Below are positions 35,101-44,070 of a stretch of 64,000 nucleotides of DNA, in pieces. The notes beneath the pieces are model-generated. The model was not told the origin of the DNA. It worked only from the letters and a program-made list of their open reading frames with translations, and made no database searches. The stretch covers positions 14,033,501-14,097,500 of the forward strand of contig CM062218.1 of the NCBI GenBank assembly GCA_031216445.1, written 5' to 3'. The position numbers and the translations under genes are program-made. Origin of the DNA: Lateolabrax maculatus. Lineage: Eukaryota; Chordata; Actinopteri; Acropomatiformes; Lateolabracidae. Every line of letters starts with the position of its first letter. The stretch's first letter is position 1.

Positions 35101-37884
35101 TTACTAAGGCTTACCCTGCTAGACTGTGGATCGAACCTATGACCCTATAGTCAAAATGTTTTGGCCACCGCAGCCCCATGGCGCATCAAAATAAAATAAT
35201 TTGTAGAAAAGAAACCATTCTGTATAATATCAGCAGCGAACTGTCATGTTTTCCTGACCCACTGTTACCCTGCAGATGGCCCTTACAACCTGGAGGTGAA
35301 CTCAGGCCAGGGCCTGCGGACTGGAGAAGTGTTCACCATCAACCCTGGAGAGCTGGTCTTCTTTGAATGCCAGGCTGATTCCAACCCACCCAACAGCTAC
35401 GTCTGGATCTCTAAGAGCCGCAACGCCACCCAGGTCATCACCGAGGGCCCGCGGCTGGAGGTGCGCTCCTACAGACTGGCCCAGGCTGAAGAGTACCTGT
35501 GCCGCGCCTTCAACAACGTGACAAAGAAGCAGGACGAGGCCCAGTTTACTCTGGTGGTGGCCAGCTTGGGAACAGGTGGGTAGGGGGTGGAACGTGGCAA
35601 GAGGGAGCAGAGCGTGGGTAGATTTTGGGAATCCTCTTAGATAAACACTCTGTAAACAGTGTGTCGTGCCAAAAGCAGAAGAGGTTTATGAACCATGAGA
35701 GATGTGTCTTGACAATGACAACCACCATGGCCAGCTTTGGGAACAGTTGGGTGGATAAAATACTGTAGCTGAAGCAGTGTGTGCACAGCAGGAGCAAAGT
35801 GAAACCAGGTTATGGATATAACATGAAATATACATGGCTATTATGAAAGTGGCGTTTTATCTCTGTTGCTAGGTTGCAGCGCCTGCAGCCTGTATTACAG
35901 TTCAAAGGCTGGGAAAGTAAACAGTGGATGACAGCTGTTGTATTTGTTGACTAAGTTTTATAGCATGTTGAGTTTCTGTGTGCTGAATGCGACATTGATT
36001 AGTTGTCTTGGTGATCATGAAAAAAGGCTCACCGTTGGCTACGGCTGATACTGGCTATGATTTAAAATACTGTTTACCGAGTCAACAGACAGCATCCATT
36101 TTTTTATTGAACTTAAAATATCTTATGAACATTACCAAAGAAACATTTGGTAATGGTAATACTAACTACTACTACTGCTGATGTATGTATTGGGTAAATT
36201 CAAATTTTGACCCGATGATGGCGCCAAATTAAAAGTTATTAGAATTGATCTTTTAGGGTAGCGACCGTGAATATCTGTACCAAATTTCACATTAATCCAT
36301 TAAAGAGTAGTCAAAAATGTCATCCTTGTGGTGGTGCTGGAGGAAAAGTCATTAGGATTCATCATCTGAGGACCATGAGTGTGTGCACAAAACTTCATGG
36401 AAATCCAACTAGACTAATAGCTATTGAGATATTGCAGTTCAGACCAAAGTGGTGGACCAATCGACCGACAGGCTAAACATGAGTGTTAATATCAGTGTCC
36501 CTCCTGTATTTGTTCACAGGGAAAGAGAAGCACATCCAGGAGGGCAGCTCCGTATCCCCTCTGGCAGCCATTACTGTTTGCTCTTTGTTCATCATTGGCT
36601 GTATGCTGCTGTTCTTTCTCAGGAGAACCTGCCATCCGAAGAGAGGTAAGCTAATGTCTTATACTGCTGCTTTGACAGAAATGTTTTTTTTCTAACTGTA
36701 GTTCCTCACTAACCCCTGTGGGTTCAGCCCTCACAGTCAGTCCTGCAACCTGTTTAACGTGTTCCATGATTGAAATACGCATGTCTGAGTGCTGTGATGC
36801 ATACACACAACATAACGGCAGTTGCTAAACTGAGATCTCACATGTTGAAGTTAATCATAAATGTAAATAACTTGCAAATGTCAGTCAGACTGAAGGTAAC
36901 CAGGGCAAATATACTGTGTTTGACTAAGTCAAATCAAATATTTTAAAAGGTGTAATTCCAGTATTTGTGAATAACAATTCCTCTGTCTCTTTCTCCTCAT
37001 TATCAACAGTGCTTATGAGTATTTACAACAGGTAAGAGCCTTGAATATTTAATTCAGACATCGACCGTAGGATTATTTTTATTTTATATTTTTATTAGTA
37101 GCCTATATGCTTCAACTAACAGCTTTATTTGCCTGTTTTTGGCAGACCGCTTTCAGAGCAGAAACGGCCACATCGTTCAGGTAAGTTACTGCTTGTTACA
37201 CTGCTTAATGTGTTGATTTTAACCTGCTTATACTGTCAAACACTGCAGCCACCAAGGACACCCACATTATAGAGAATGACAACATCATATTTACAAGTAT
37301 ATAAATCTTACATCATATTTTCTGAGGTGATTATAGGTAGCAACAGGGCTTTGGTTTTCCATTAAACTGAAAGTCATTCCTAAAAAAACTGGTTGGTTTG
37401 AAATAAGAGGAGCCTAAAGCATAAAAGTAAACAAGGTCAGGAGGTCTCATTAATTCCAACTGAAAAGCAGGTCTTGCTTTAATGGTGTCATTACAGGCAT
37501 TATGTTACTGTAAAGTTTGACTCAGAATGGACTTGCTGTAATCTAAGTGTTGGTCTGACATTAAAACCTGTGCATCAACAGGTCATGAGGATGCAACAGA
37601 AGACTTTGGCATCTACGAGTTTGTCTCCATACCTGGGAAAATGGAATCTGCACAGGTATTTATCATGCTGTACATTGACATGGATTCAGTGATAATGCAG
37701 CAAGATTTTAAGCTTTTGTCTATTGTTGAACAGCTGTGTGTAATTTTAATTTTCCTATGGAACTGTCCTGCAGGCATCATGCAGATCTCTGGCTCGCCTG
37801 GAGTCAGTCCAGGACATGCACACCACCATCTACGAGGTGATCAGACATGTTCCTGAAACCCCAAGTCACAGTTTGCTGGAGTAA
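29123..37884 (+). CDS. hepacam2: hepacam2, HEPACAM family member 2 (complete, nine coding exons)
   Basis: Type I Ig-superfamily membrane protein. Human HEPACAM2 is linked to Golgi and centrosome roles in mitosis. Joined exons 29123-29180, 33063-33422, 33523-33810, 35276-35575, 36520-36645, 37010-37031, 37146-37180, 37582-37655 and 37774-37884 give 1374 bases, 457 residues plus TAA; human is about 462. Order: short signal peptide (1-19), N-terminal Ig fold lacking the usual cysteines (about 21-139), Ig2 (C166-C215), Ig3 (C267-C311), transmembrane helix (about 350-369), cytoplasmic tail with GIYEFV (Y408) and TIYEVI (Y441). Six NxS/T sites are in the ectodomain. GHEDATEDFGIYEF and the IYEVI end closely match the human tail. 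An in-frame TAA (29114-29116) just before the ATG fixes the start in this exon. Its position beside vps50 supports orthology. Confidence 0.93.
31487..31929 (+). mobile_element. Putative nonautonomous DNA transposon with short inverted ends
   Basis: The left end reads AGTCTGGAACC (31487-31497). The right end, reverse complemented, reads AGCCTGGGAACC (31918-31929). The 443 bases between have no coding capacity. The terminal wording resembles small DNA transposons frequent in fish. Target-site duplications were not clear, so boundaries are provisional. Confidence 0.4.
32240..32520 (-). mobile_element. Nonautonomous interspersed repeat, copy B (inverted)
   Basis: Inverted, shorter relative of the element at 18395-18745, with a perfect 22-base match (32449-32470 to 18511-18532, opposite strand) and diverged similarity to about 32300. 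It sits in hepacam2 intron 1. The two copies face each other about 14 kb apart. Confidence 0.55.
33063..33422 (+). CDS. hepacam2: hepacam2 coding exon 2 (N-terminal Ig domain)
   Basis: Encodes the first Ig-like domain. The F-strand signature DDEGDYQLNL is present, but leucine stands where cysteine would be, and the B-strand reads SLLLSV without cysteine, as in human HEPACAM2. NVS and NKT are potential N-glycosylation sites. Acceptor ctcag, donor gtgagt. Confidence 0.92.
33523..33810 (+). CDS. hepacam2: hepacam2 coding exon 3 (second Ig domain)
   Basis: Encodes a C2-type Ig domain: NVTWTCSV, VFQWLRDN, GIYSCVASNPVS. Both disulphide cysteines (166, 215) and the core tryptophan (178) are present. 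The intron before it is only 100 bases. Acceptor ccatag, donor gtaagt. Confidence 0.93.
33811..35275. other. hepacam2 intron 3
   Basis: A 1.5 kb intron of AT-rich unique sequence. A stretch near 35030-35150 (ACTTGTTCAAGGTCACCCC ... GATCGAACCTATGACCCT) has the flavour of a tRNA-derived SINE body but cannot be assigned. Nothing else seen. Confidence 0.5.
35276..35575 (+). CDS. hepacam2: hepacam2 coding exon 4 (third Ig domain)
   Basis: Encodes YGPYNLEVN, then a third Ig domain with FFECQADSNPP, YVWIS and EEYLCRAFNNV (C267-C311, W279). GC content is higher than in surrounding introns. Acceptor ctgcag, donor gtgggt. Confidence 0.93.
36165..36478 (-). mobile_element. Interspersed teleost repeat (inverted copy) in hepacam2 intron 4
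   Basis: The reverse complement aligns with 47905-48490. It shares an exact 15-mer, TCCACCACTTTGGTC, and the diverged phrase GTGAAATTTGGT...CAGA-ATTCACGGTC. It ends about 40 bases before the exon 5 acceptor. Noncoding. The family is very common in spiny-rayed fish; class not determined. Confidence 0.65.
36520..36645 (+). CDS. hepacam2: hepacam2 coding exon 5 (transmembrane)
   Basis: Encodes the juxtamembrane GKEKHIQEGSSVSP, a hydrophobic helix (residues about 350-369) and the basic stop-transfer RRTCHPKR. Acceptor ttcacag, donor gtaagc. Confidence 0.92.
37010..37031 (+). CDS. hepacam2: hepacam2 coding exon 6 (22-base microexon)
   Basis: Encodes V-LMSIYN plus two bases of an arginine codon. 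Acceptor caacag and donor gtaaga; phases fit both neighbours. It is too short for ordinary gene finders and was recognised by phase and by the need to bridge exons 5 and 7. Confidence 0.78.
37146..37180 (+). CDS. hepacam2: hepacam2 coding exon 7 (35-base exon)
   Basis: Encodes R-PLSEQKRPHRS plus one base of glycine, the counterpart of the variable region before SGHED in human. Acceptor ggcag, donor gtaagt, phase consistent. Confidence 0.82.
37582..37655 (+). CDS. hepacam2: hepacam2 coding exon 8
   Basis: Encodes GHEDATEDFGIYEFVSIPGKMESAQ, containing the conserved tyrosine Y408. Acceptor caacag, donor gtattt (weaker than the others). Confidence 0.92.
37774..37884 (+). CDS. hepacam2: hepacam2 coding exon 9 (C-terminus, stop TAA)
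   Basis: Encodes the end of the tail including MHTTIYEVIRHVPE, with TxYxxI spacing at T439-I444. The stop is at 37882-37884. Acceptor ctgcag. Confidence 0.93.
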   Translation, partial: ASCRSLARLESVQDMHTTIYEVIRHVPETPSHSLLE

Positions 37885-38680
37885 CTTTTAGCTGGAGAGT
37901 TGAGATGTAACTTGCATCATTTCACTTGAAGACTCCTGTGTAGCTTTATTCTCTTAAGCCCCTAAAACACTGGTTAAGGTGGCCTAATTTTTGCACAAGG
38001 GATGAAGGAGACTCGAGTGAGTACACAACCTGATCGTGCACTGTTATTGTCCAGAGTTTGGGACAGATGTTAAATGTCTTTTTTCTGACATTATTGTGAG
38101 TTGAAAGTGTATGTTTGCCTTGAAATTTGTTTTTTATGTTAACGTCTAATGGAATTTGAAACTGTTCTGCCTTTTTAGTTCAAAAATGAAGATCATTAGG
38201 ATCATATTAAACCGAGCAAGCTAGTAGTAGCTGATTTTACATTATTTTGAAGATTGTATAAGCTACCTACAAGGTACCCAAATTCCCATACATGATTACT
38301 ATTTAAAACAAATGTTTAATTTCTAAATACTAATATATTATTTGCCATTTCAATAATGTCTTTCTAATCTAACATTCCCAACAAAGAGAGTCTGTTTTGT
38401 GAGAAGACAAGTGTTATAATGAATGCATTTTCTTGTATGAAATATATATAAATGTAAATATTGTACATGGATTATACTGCAGATTCTTTATACTTAACTC
38501 AATTTCTATGTTTTGCTCAAATCTATTTATTCCTATATAAACACTTTACCCTTTTTCCACAAATGTAGCATTTCTTCTGCTCAACATGGATATAATGAAA
38601 TGCTGAAACAAGGAAAATGATGAATGATAAATTATTGTACAGTCTGTTTTGTACTTTATTAAAAATATAACTGTTTATTA
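37885..38680 (+). other. hepacam2 3' UTR (inferred)
   Basis: AT-rich sequence after the stop codon. The first plausible polyadenylation signal is the variant ATTAAA at 38658-38663; no canonical AATAAA gives a better end. UTR extent is inferred. Confidence 0.5.
38658..38663 (+). terminator. Possible hepacam2 polyadenylation signal ATTAAA
   Basis: The common variant hexamer ATTAAA, about 775 bases downstream of the hepacam2 stop codon and followed by T-rich sequence. Not confirmed by a transcript. Confidence 0.4.
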
Positions 38681-40680
38681 TTCGGGATCATTTTAAAATA
38701 TGTGTTTGCTTCCTACAACCAGAAGAAAACAGTGTACTTCATTCTACCATTTCTGCCTTTATATTTGTACTTCTTTATATGTCTTTTTCGTAGAATGGCA
38801 GAAGGACCCAGGGCTTGAAATGAACACTTTCTCAATCACAGATCCCGAAGCCAGCAAAGATGTTGGTTGTTCTACTTCTTCACAGTCGGTCTTTGTCTGC
38901 TGTCTTGGCTGTGATCTCTTTTCTCACAAGTTTTTGAGTTGTATGTGTCGTCTCGAAATTGTTGCAGTGCTTGTTTCTCTCAGCTTTGTTGTATTGGTAT
39001 GCTGTGTACCTGGCGTGATATGGAGACAGGCAGCAACAGACGGATGGTTCAGCATGTGGCAGTGTGCCCTCCACCTGCTCCTGCTGACACCTTGTCACGA
39101 GCAGATAAAAATGTGCGTGTGCTCGCTTGTCTGTATGTGTGTGTGTATGTGAAAGAGAGAAGAGGAGGAAAGAGACACAGACAAGCATGGAGAACCAGAC
39201 ACAGACATGTTTTGTGAAGAAACTAGAGGTCAAAATGAATCTGCACTGAAAAATGTATCACTTAAAGGCAGCAGTCTGCTCTCTGCTATGATTCAGCTTA
39301 TTGCTGAACCATTGTGTTGCCACTTCTGTGCTGAGTGCTTCCGTTCACATTCATTCAAATGCTGTAGCACAAAAAAATATCCAAATTCACAAGCTAGTTG
39401 ATCTAGTATTGAAACTTTTACAATAATTTATAATTATCCATTTTAAATGATTTGGCACTCACCAAAGAAAACAGGTGAGTTTGAAAGGGTTTCACAAATA
39501 AATTTCACAAGTATGAAATCATTATTTCACAACATTGCCAATGTACGCCAACAAGACAAATTATAACACACAGTATGTTTTTGCTTATTAACTGCCGAAG
39601 GATAAAAAATTATCAAAATCTGAACCTCATACTGAGTCATAAGGTGCTTCTTATCACGATGCTCCCCTGCATAACAACAAGCAGTTTATGGATTTAGATC
39701 TAATTATAGGTAATGAACTGACCAACTGAGTGTGCTGTGTCTTTGTGGTGGCATGTCCGGGTAGAGGTTGCCATCTGTTCCGTCTCAGTGTATGCTTTAA
39801 GGGAGGCTCCGCACTGTGGATGACTGCCTAACAAACAACAGTGGAGTAAATTCACCTAAGGAGATTGAGCTCACCTTCATTTGACTGGGAAATGGCCTGA
39901 AGCATCATTAACCAGGAACTACAGCTCACAGTGCCTGCTGTCTGTCTGTCTGCCGCCTGCTTTTAACCAAGCACTGCTTGAAATAACACCCAAGGGGGCA
40001 ATTACAAAGCAGGCTGAATGGGTCTGCATGCTCCGCTTTTGTGATTATTTGGAACAGTTTACAATGCACAGCCAGGTCTAATTGCTTGGCAGAGATGGAG
40101 CTACATGGCACTACGTTATGGATGGCATGACATGATCACCCACGCTCACAAAATGGAAACGTGGCTTGCTAAATAATGCAGCCTCACAAATAATAAAACG
40201 TCATAAATTGTTAAGATTAACCTGTTTGAGACCAAATGATGAAGTATTCAAACAACAAAATGTCCTACATAGGCCCACTATACAGAAAACTACAGTGGTG
40301 GAGGAAGTACTCATATCCTTATTTTTGATAAGAATAAAATGTAGCCATCATCAATTGTATTGTTTACACCTGTACTTTTCCTACTGTGACACGACAAAAT
40401 GTCAGGTGACTGACAGAACAGGGAAGTAGAGTAACAGTTTTCAGGGAGGCAAAATAACCATTGCTGTGCAATATCGTATTATGCGGTGGTAAATTACCAC
40501 CATCCAGTGGTGTGAGACAGCAATACATGTAGACCTATTACAATTTGAATCCATTACACCACTGTTTGAACACTGTTTTTTTATTTTTGCTATTTTATTT
40601 TGTTCAGAACAACATATATCTTCAATTGAATCCAAACATTTTCAGTTTTTACACTTGTGAGCCACTGTCACTAAGGTGAC
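38681..40680. other. hepacam2-vps50 intergenic spacer
   Basis: About 2 kb with no recognisable gene. A short fragment at 40292-40345 resembles the AAGTACTCAGATCC fish repeat also found at 17685. Several open frames here look like composition noise. Confidence 0.55.
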
Positions 40681-40701
40681 GAGAGGCCCCCTCAAATAAA
40701 A

Positions 40702-40721
40702 ACTACATTTCCCAGGATGCC
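40702..40721 (+). promoter_or_regulatory. ZNF143/THAP11-type promoter site
   Basis: The motif begins ACTACATTTCCC and continues CAGGATGC, a near-exact match to the long promoter element bound by ZNF143 (SBS) and associated with THAP11/HCFC1. It lies 152-171 bases upstream of the vps50 ATG. Confidence 0.7.
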
Positions 40722-40750
40722 TTGGGCTTTCCCCGGGTCGCGCCGTGCCG

Positions 40751-40760
40751 GTCACGTGAC
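40751..40760. promoter_or_regulatory. Palindromic E-box GTCACGTGAC (CLEAR/USF-type)
   Basis: A perfect 10-base palindrome 113-122 bases upstream of the vps50 start codon. It equals the consensus CLEAR element recognised by TFEB/TFE3/MITF, and also suits USF1/2. A lysosome/endosome regulon input would fit an endosomal trafficking gene. The binding factor is inference. Confidence 0.6.
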
Positions 40761-40872
40761 GGCCAACTATGGCTTCCCTCTCGTAGTGATGGAGGCGCAT
40801 CGTTGACAACAAAAAACAAAACCGCAACTGTATTCTCTCGCCGGTCCACCGACGCGCGGCGGATTTTTCGCG

Positions 40873-40905
40873 ATGCAGAAGATCAAGTCTCTGATGTCCC
40901 GGCAG
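40873..40905 (+). CDS. vps50: vps50 coding exon 1
   Basis: Encodes MQKIKSLMSRQ, matching the human N-terminus except for one residue. The ATG sits in a CpG-rich 5' region. Donor gtgagc. Confidence 0.92.
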
Positions 40906-43300
40906 GTGAGCGGGACAGGCGGACAGACGCCGGGCGGCGGGACGCGGGGCTCCCGACGGCCGCCGGGCAGCGAGCCGAGCTAACCGGCTAACTTGACAGC
41001 TCGTCGTGTGGCTCGTTAACGGACACGATGAGCTGTGTTGTGTGTTCACCGCTTTTATCACAGCTACGAGCTGTGTTACCCGAAGAAAATACACACGTGC
41101 GGGCAGATGTTATCCCCAGACCCCCCCCACCTCGGCTAGTTGTACAGGTTTAGCGTTAGACCAGCACCGCAGCACCAGCAGGGCTGAGCAGGGAGGACTG
41201 GGCGGGCAGGGAAGTTCTCAGTTTGCACGGCAGTAATGTTAGACTCACTGACACAGCATATCGCTCTCGCAAATCTGTCCGTCAGTTCCACTTTTTCGCT
41301 GTGTGCCGCAGCGAGCTGATGTGACAAAAGGGAAGACAGGTCACAGCTGGAAAACCAAAAAAACAAAAAAAACAAAAACAAACAAACGTTAACTTACTTG
41401 AGTTTTTGGGGCGTTTGAAACAATCTAACAGTGAGTCTTACTTTGACAGGGTCTGAAAAGCCCCCAGGAAAGCATGGCCGACCTCAGTCCTGTGGAGAAC
41501 CTGAGGATCCCGAGCAAGGTAAACTTCTGTTGTTGTGACTGATGCCTTTGGGCTGCGTGTTTTATAAAATCAAGCTCTCTCATCATAATAAGAGCTGACT
41601 GTATTTCACCACAGCCAATGTTGTCCTAGTTTTTCAAAGTAGATACATGTTCTATGTTTAACTGCTTTTATTGTGTAGTAAGGTCTAAGTAGTTGCTTCC
41701 TGTTACAGTTTTGTTCACAGCTGATGATAAATTGCTGCTATTCTTTCAGTATTTTCAATACGTTATGAAAATCTGCACATTCATAAATGTGAGCTGTCAC
41801 CTATGCACTGCACTTTGGTTGTGCATGAAACGACAATTTTAGGCAACTCGACCAATATGCAGAGTATTTAAAGAAGACGAGTCCAGTCAAACTCAGAAGC
41901 AGCTGTATCAATAGCAGTGATACAACAGGTTCGATTTTTGGATGAGTGGATGGTTTTAGATTTGGTTTATTGTATAAAATAAGTCAGACAGAGATAAGTC
42001 CACCATGCGTATTACATTTTGAACTGCGTCCTGTAAATTACATTAGTTACATCACACCAACTGGGATTTCTAGACATTAGTGTAAAGAGTCTGAAGGCTG
42101 CCATTTATGTCACTTAAAGAGACCCATCACATCAGTCCTAATGCCAAGCGTGTGAAATATGGCCTGCTGTAATAGTATTTTAGCATTTTGGTTTGGCAGC
42201 ACTTGAAAATGCAATCAGTCATGCTTAGTCACAGGAAGCGTTTGTCATTATCCACTTGTACAATTTCAATTTGTCCAGAGCAGACATAGTGAAGCTGCAG
42301 AATGGCTTTATATAATGTATAGTCACTTACTTACCCACACTTCAATGCACTGCTAGTTCCCGGGTTTGCTGTGACTTTGCCGTGATGACCTTTTATTTAT
42401 GTGGCTGAGTACAATTTGGAAGGTGACCAATTCTATTTATTTGCAGTGCAGGGTGATATCAACCAGGTCGATTCAACCAGACGTTTAATTTCTCTCCCTC
42501 GAAAGGGTTGGCTTTAATGGCTTGACAGTGTTTTTGGATTATCACCCTAGTTTGGCCTTAATTTTCTTGATACCGTGTTTTGCTGATGTACTATCTGAGT
42601 ATTTGCTGCCCACGTTGAAAAAACACTGATATAGATAAGAATAAAAGGAAGTGCTTCTCTGTCAATTCATCTGTGAGAGTTGCAAAAGATGAAGCTGAGA
42701 GAATTTTGAAAAACATCTTTCAATCTCATGTTTATTTCAAAAGTCCTGTTGTCATGAGAAAAGAAAAAAGACAGGTCAGTGTGTTATAAACACAGTCTCT
42801 TTTTGAATACATACACAACAGTGTTTCTTTTCTGTCAAAGCTGGGGCTTATGCTTACCGTTATTGTCTCAATAAGCAGCAAATACGAGCTCATTATGGAT
42901 AATATACATTATTTAATAAACTAATTGGAGATCATTGGTGTCATATTGGTGTAATGCTTCATAGACAATCTTTGCTGTTATGTTGCATGACCTGTTTTTG
43001 CAGAAAACTGATCAAGTTCAGGTGAGATAAGCAGTCATTTATTCTCCAGGTGTAATTAGAGCTGAATGAAAAGCAGAAGGGAGTGTTTCAAAAAGCATCA
43101 TATGATGCATGTCTCCCCCTGGCTTTGGGATTGGTATCAGGTGATGTGGCCAAACTGGATACGCAGACATCAAACACCCTGGTTTTAGGCCTGAAATAGT
43201 TCACCTTTGTTCACGCTGGAATCACGTCTTCAAGAATTACTGTACATTTTATTTCACCTGCAATGTTTGGCTTATATGATAACAAAGCAGTGTTAAGGTG

Positions 43301-43341
<41 letters not shown>

Positions 43342-44031
43342 AGTATGCATGTGAGTTGCCAGGATTGTAAGTACCTCAGCCTCTATATCACAGATGAATG
43401 CTGTCTCCTGTGTGTACTGCAAACACCTGCCTATTGTGTGTGCAACCAAAACACAGGGCTTATTATTTGACAATGGTAGGCATTGACTTTATTTACCTTT
43501 CTGCAGGGCCTTTCAGCTCTCAGGAAAATGAAGTAGGACCCACACAGGTCAGGCTTTACGTACACCGAAACCTACGGCCCTTTTTAAATAATACGCCATG
43601 ACCACTGCCACTGTGGGCAACGCTGTCTGTGTCACTTAACATGCTGCTCTGTGTAGGAGAGTGAGACCAAGGTGCTTGACTGTGTGCATTTGTTATTATG
43701 ATACTTAATGCTTGGAACCACTTGTGTGTTTCCAACCATTTTAACCGTGACTCACGTAATTCATCATCCTCCAGGAGTTGACAGCAACATCTGGCTCACT
43801 GTATGGGGGAGGACTGTTGAGGCGGGGTGATTGACAAAAGATGCTGTCGAGTCACTGTTTGGATGTGACTTGAAGGTTTGAGGATGTTTGAGTAATAAGC
43901 ATGAAAAACATGAACATACACTAGTTAGTCCGTGGTTTTAGATTAGAAGTTTGTGGATTCTTGTGTGGGAAGGCAAATTTACTGCATTTATATGATGCTT
44001 TTATCCAAAGCACATTTTTGCCTCTCATTCA

Positions 44032-44070
<39 letters not shown>

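Larger units (their letters stand above)
40681..41000 (+). promoter_or_regulatory. vps50: vps50 core promoter / CpG island
   Basis: Sharp change from AT-rich spacer to CpG-rich DNA around the vps50 start codon (40873), extending to about 41000. It contains a ZNF143-type site and a CACGTG palindrome in tandem, with no TATA box at the usual spacing, typical of a housekeeping promoter. The exact start site is not determined. Confidence 0.65.

Noticed and set aside
35030..35150. Possible tRNA-derived SINE or tRNA-like segment (TTCAAGGTCACC, GATCGAACC)
   Set aside because: The arms do not fold into a cloverleaf by eye and the A and B boxes are not convincing.
38700..39152. A 150-codon plus-strand open frame downstream of hepacam2
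   Set aside because: Cysteine- and phenylalanine-rich composition, lies just past the likely poly-A site, no recognisable family.
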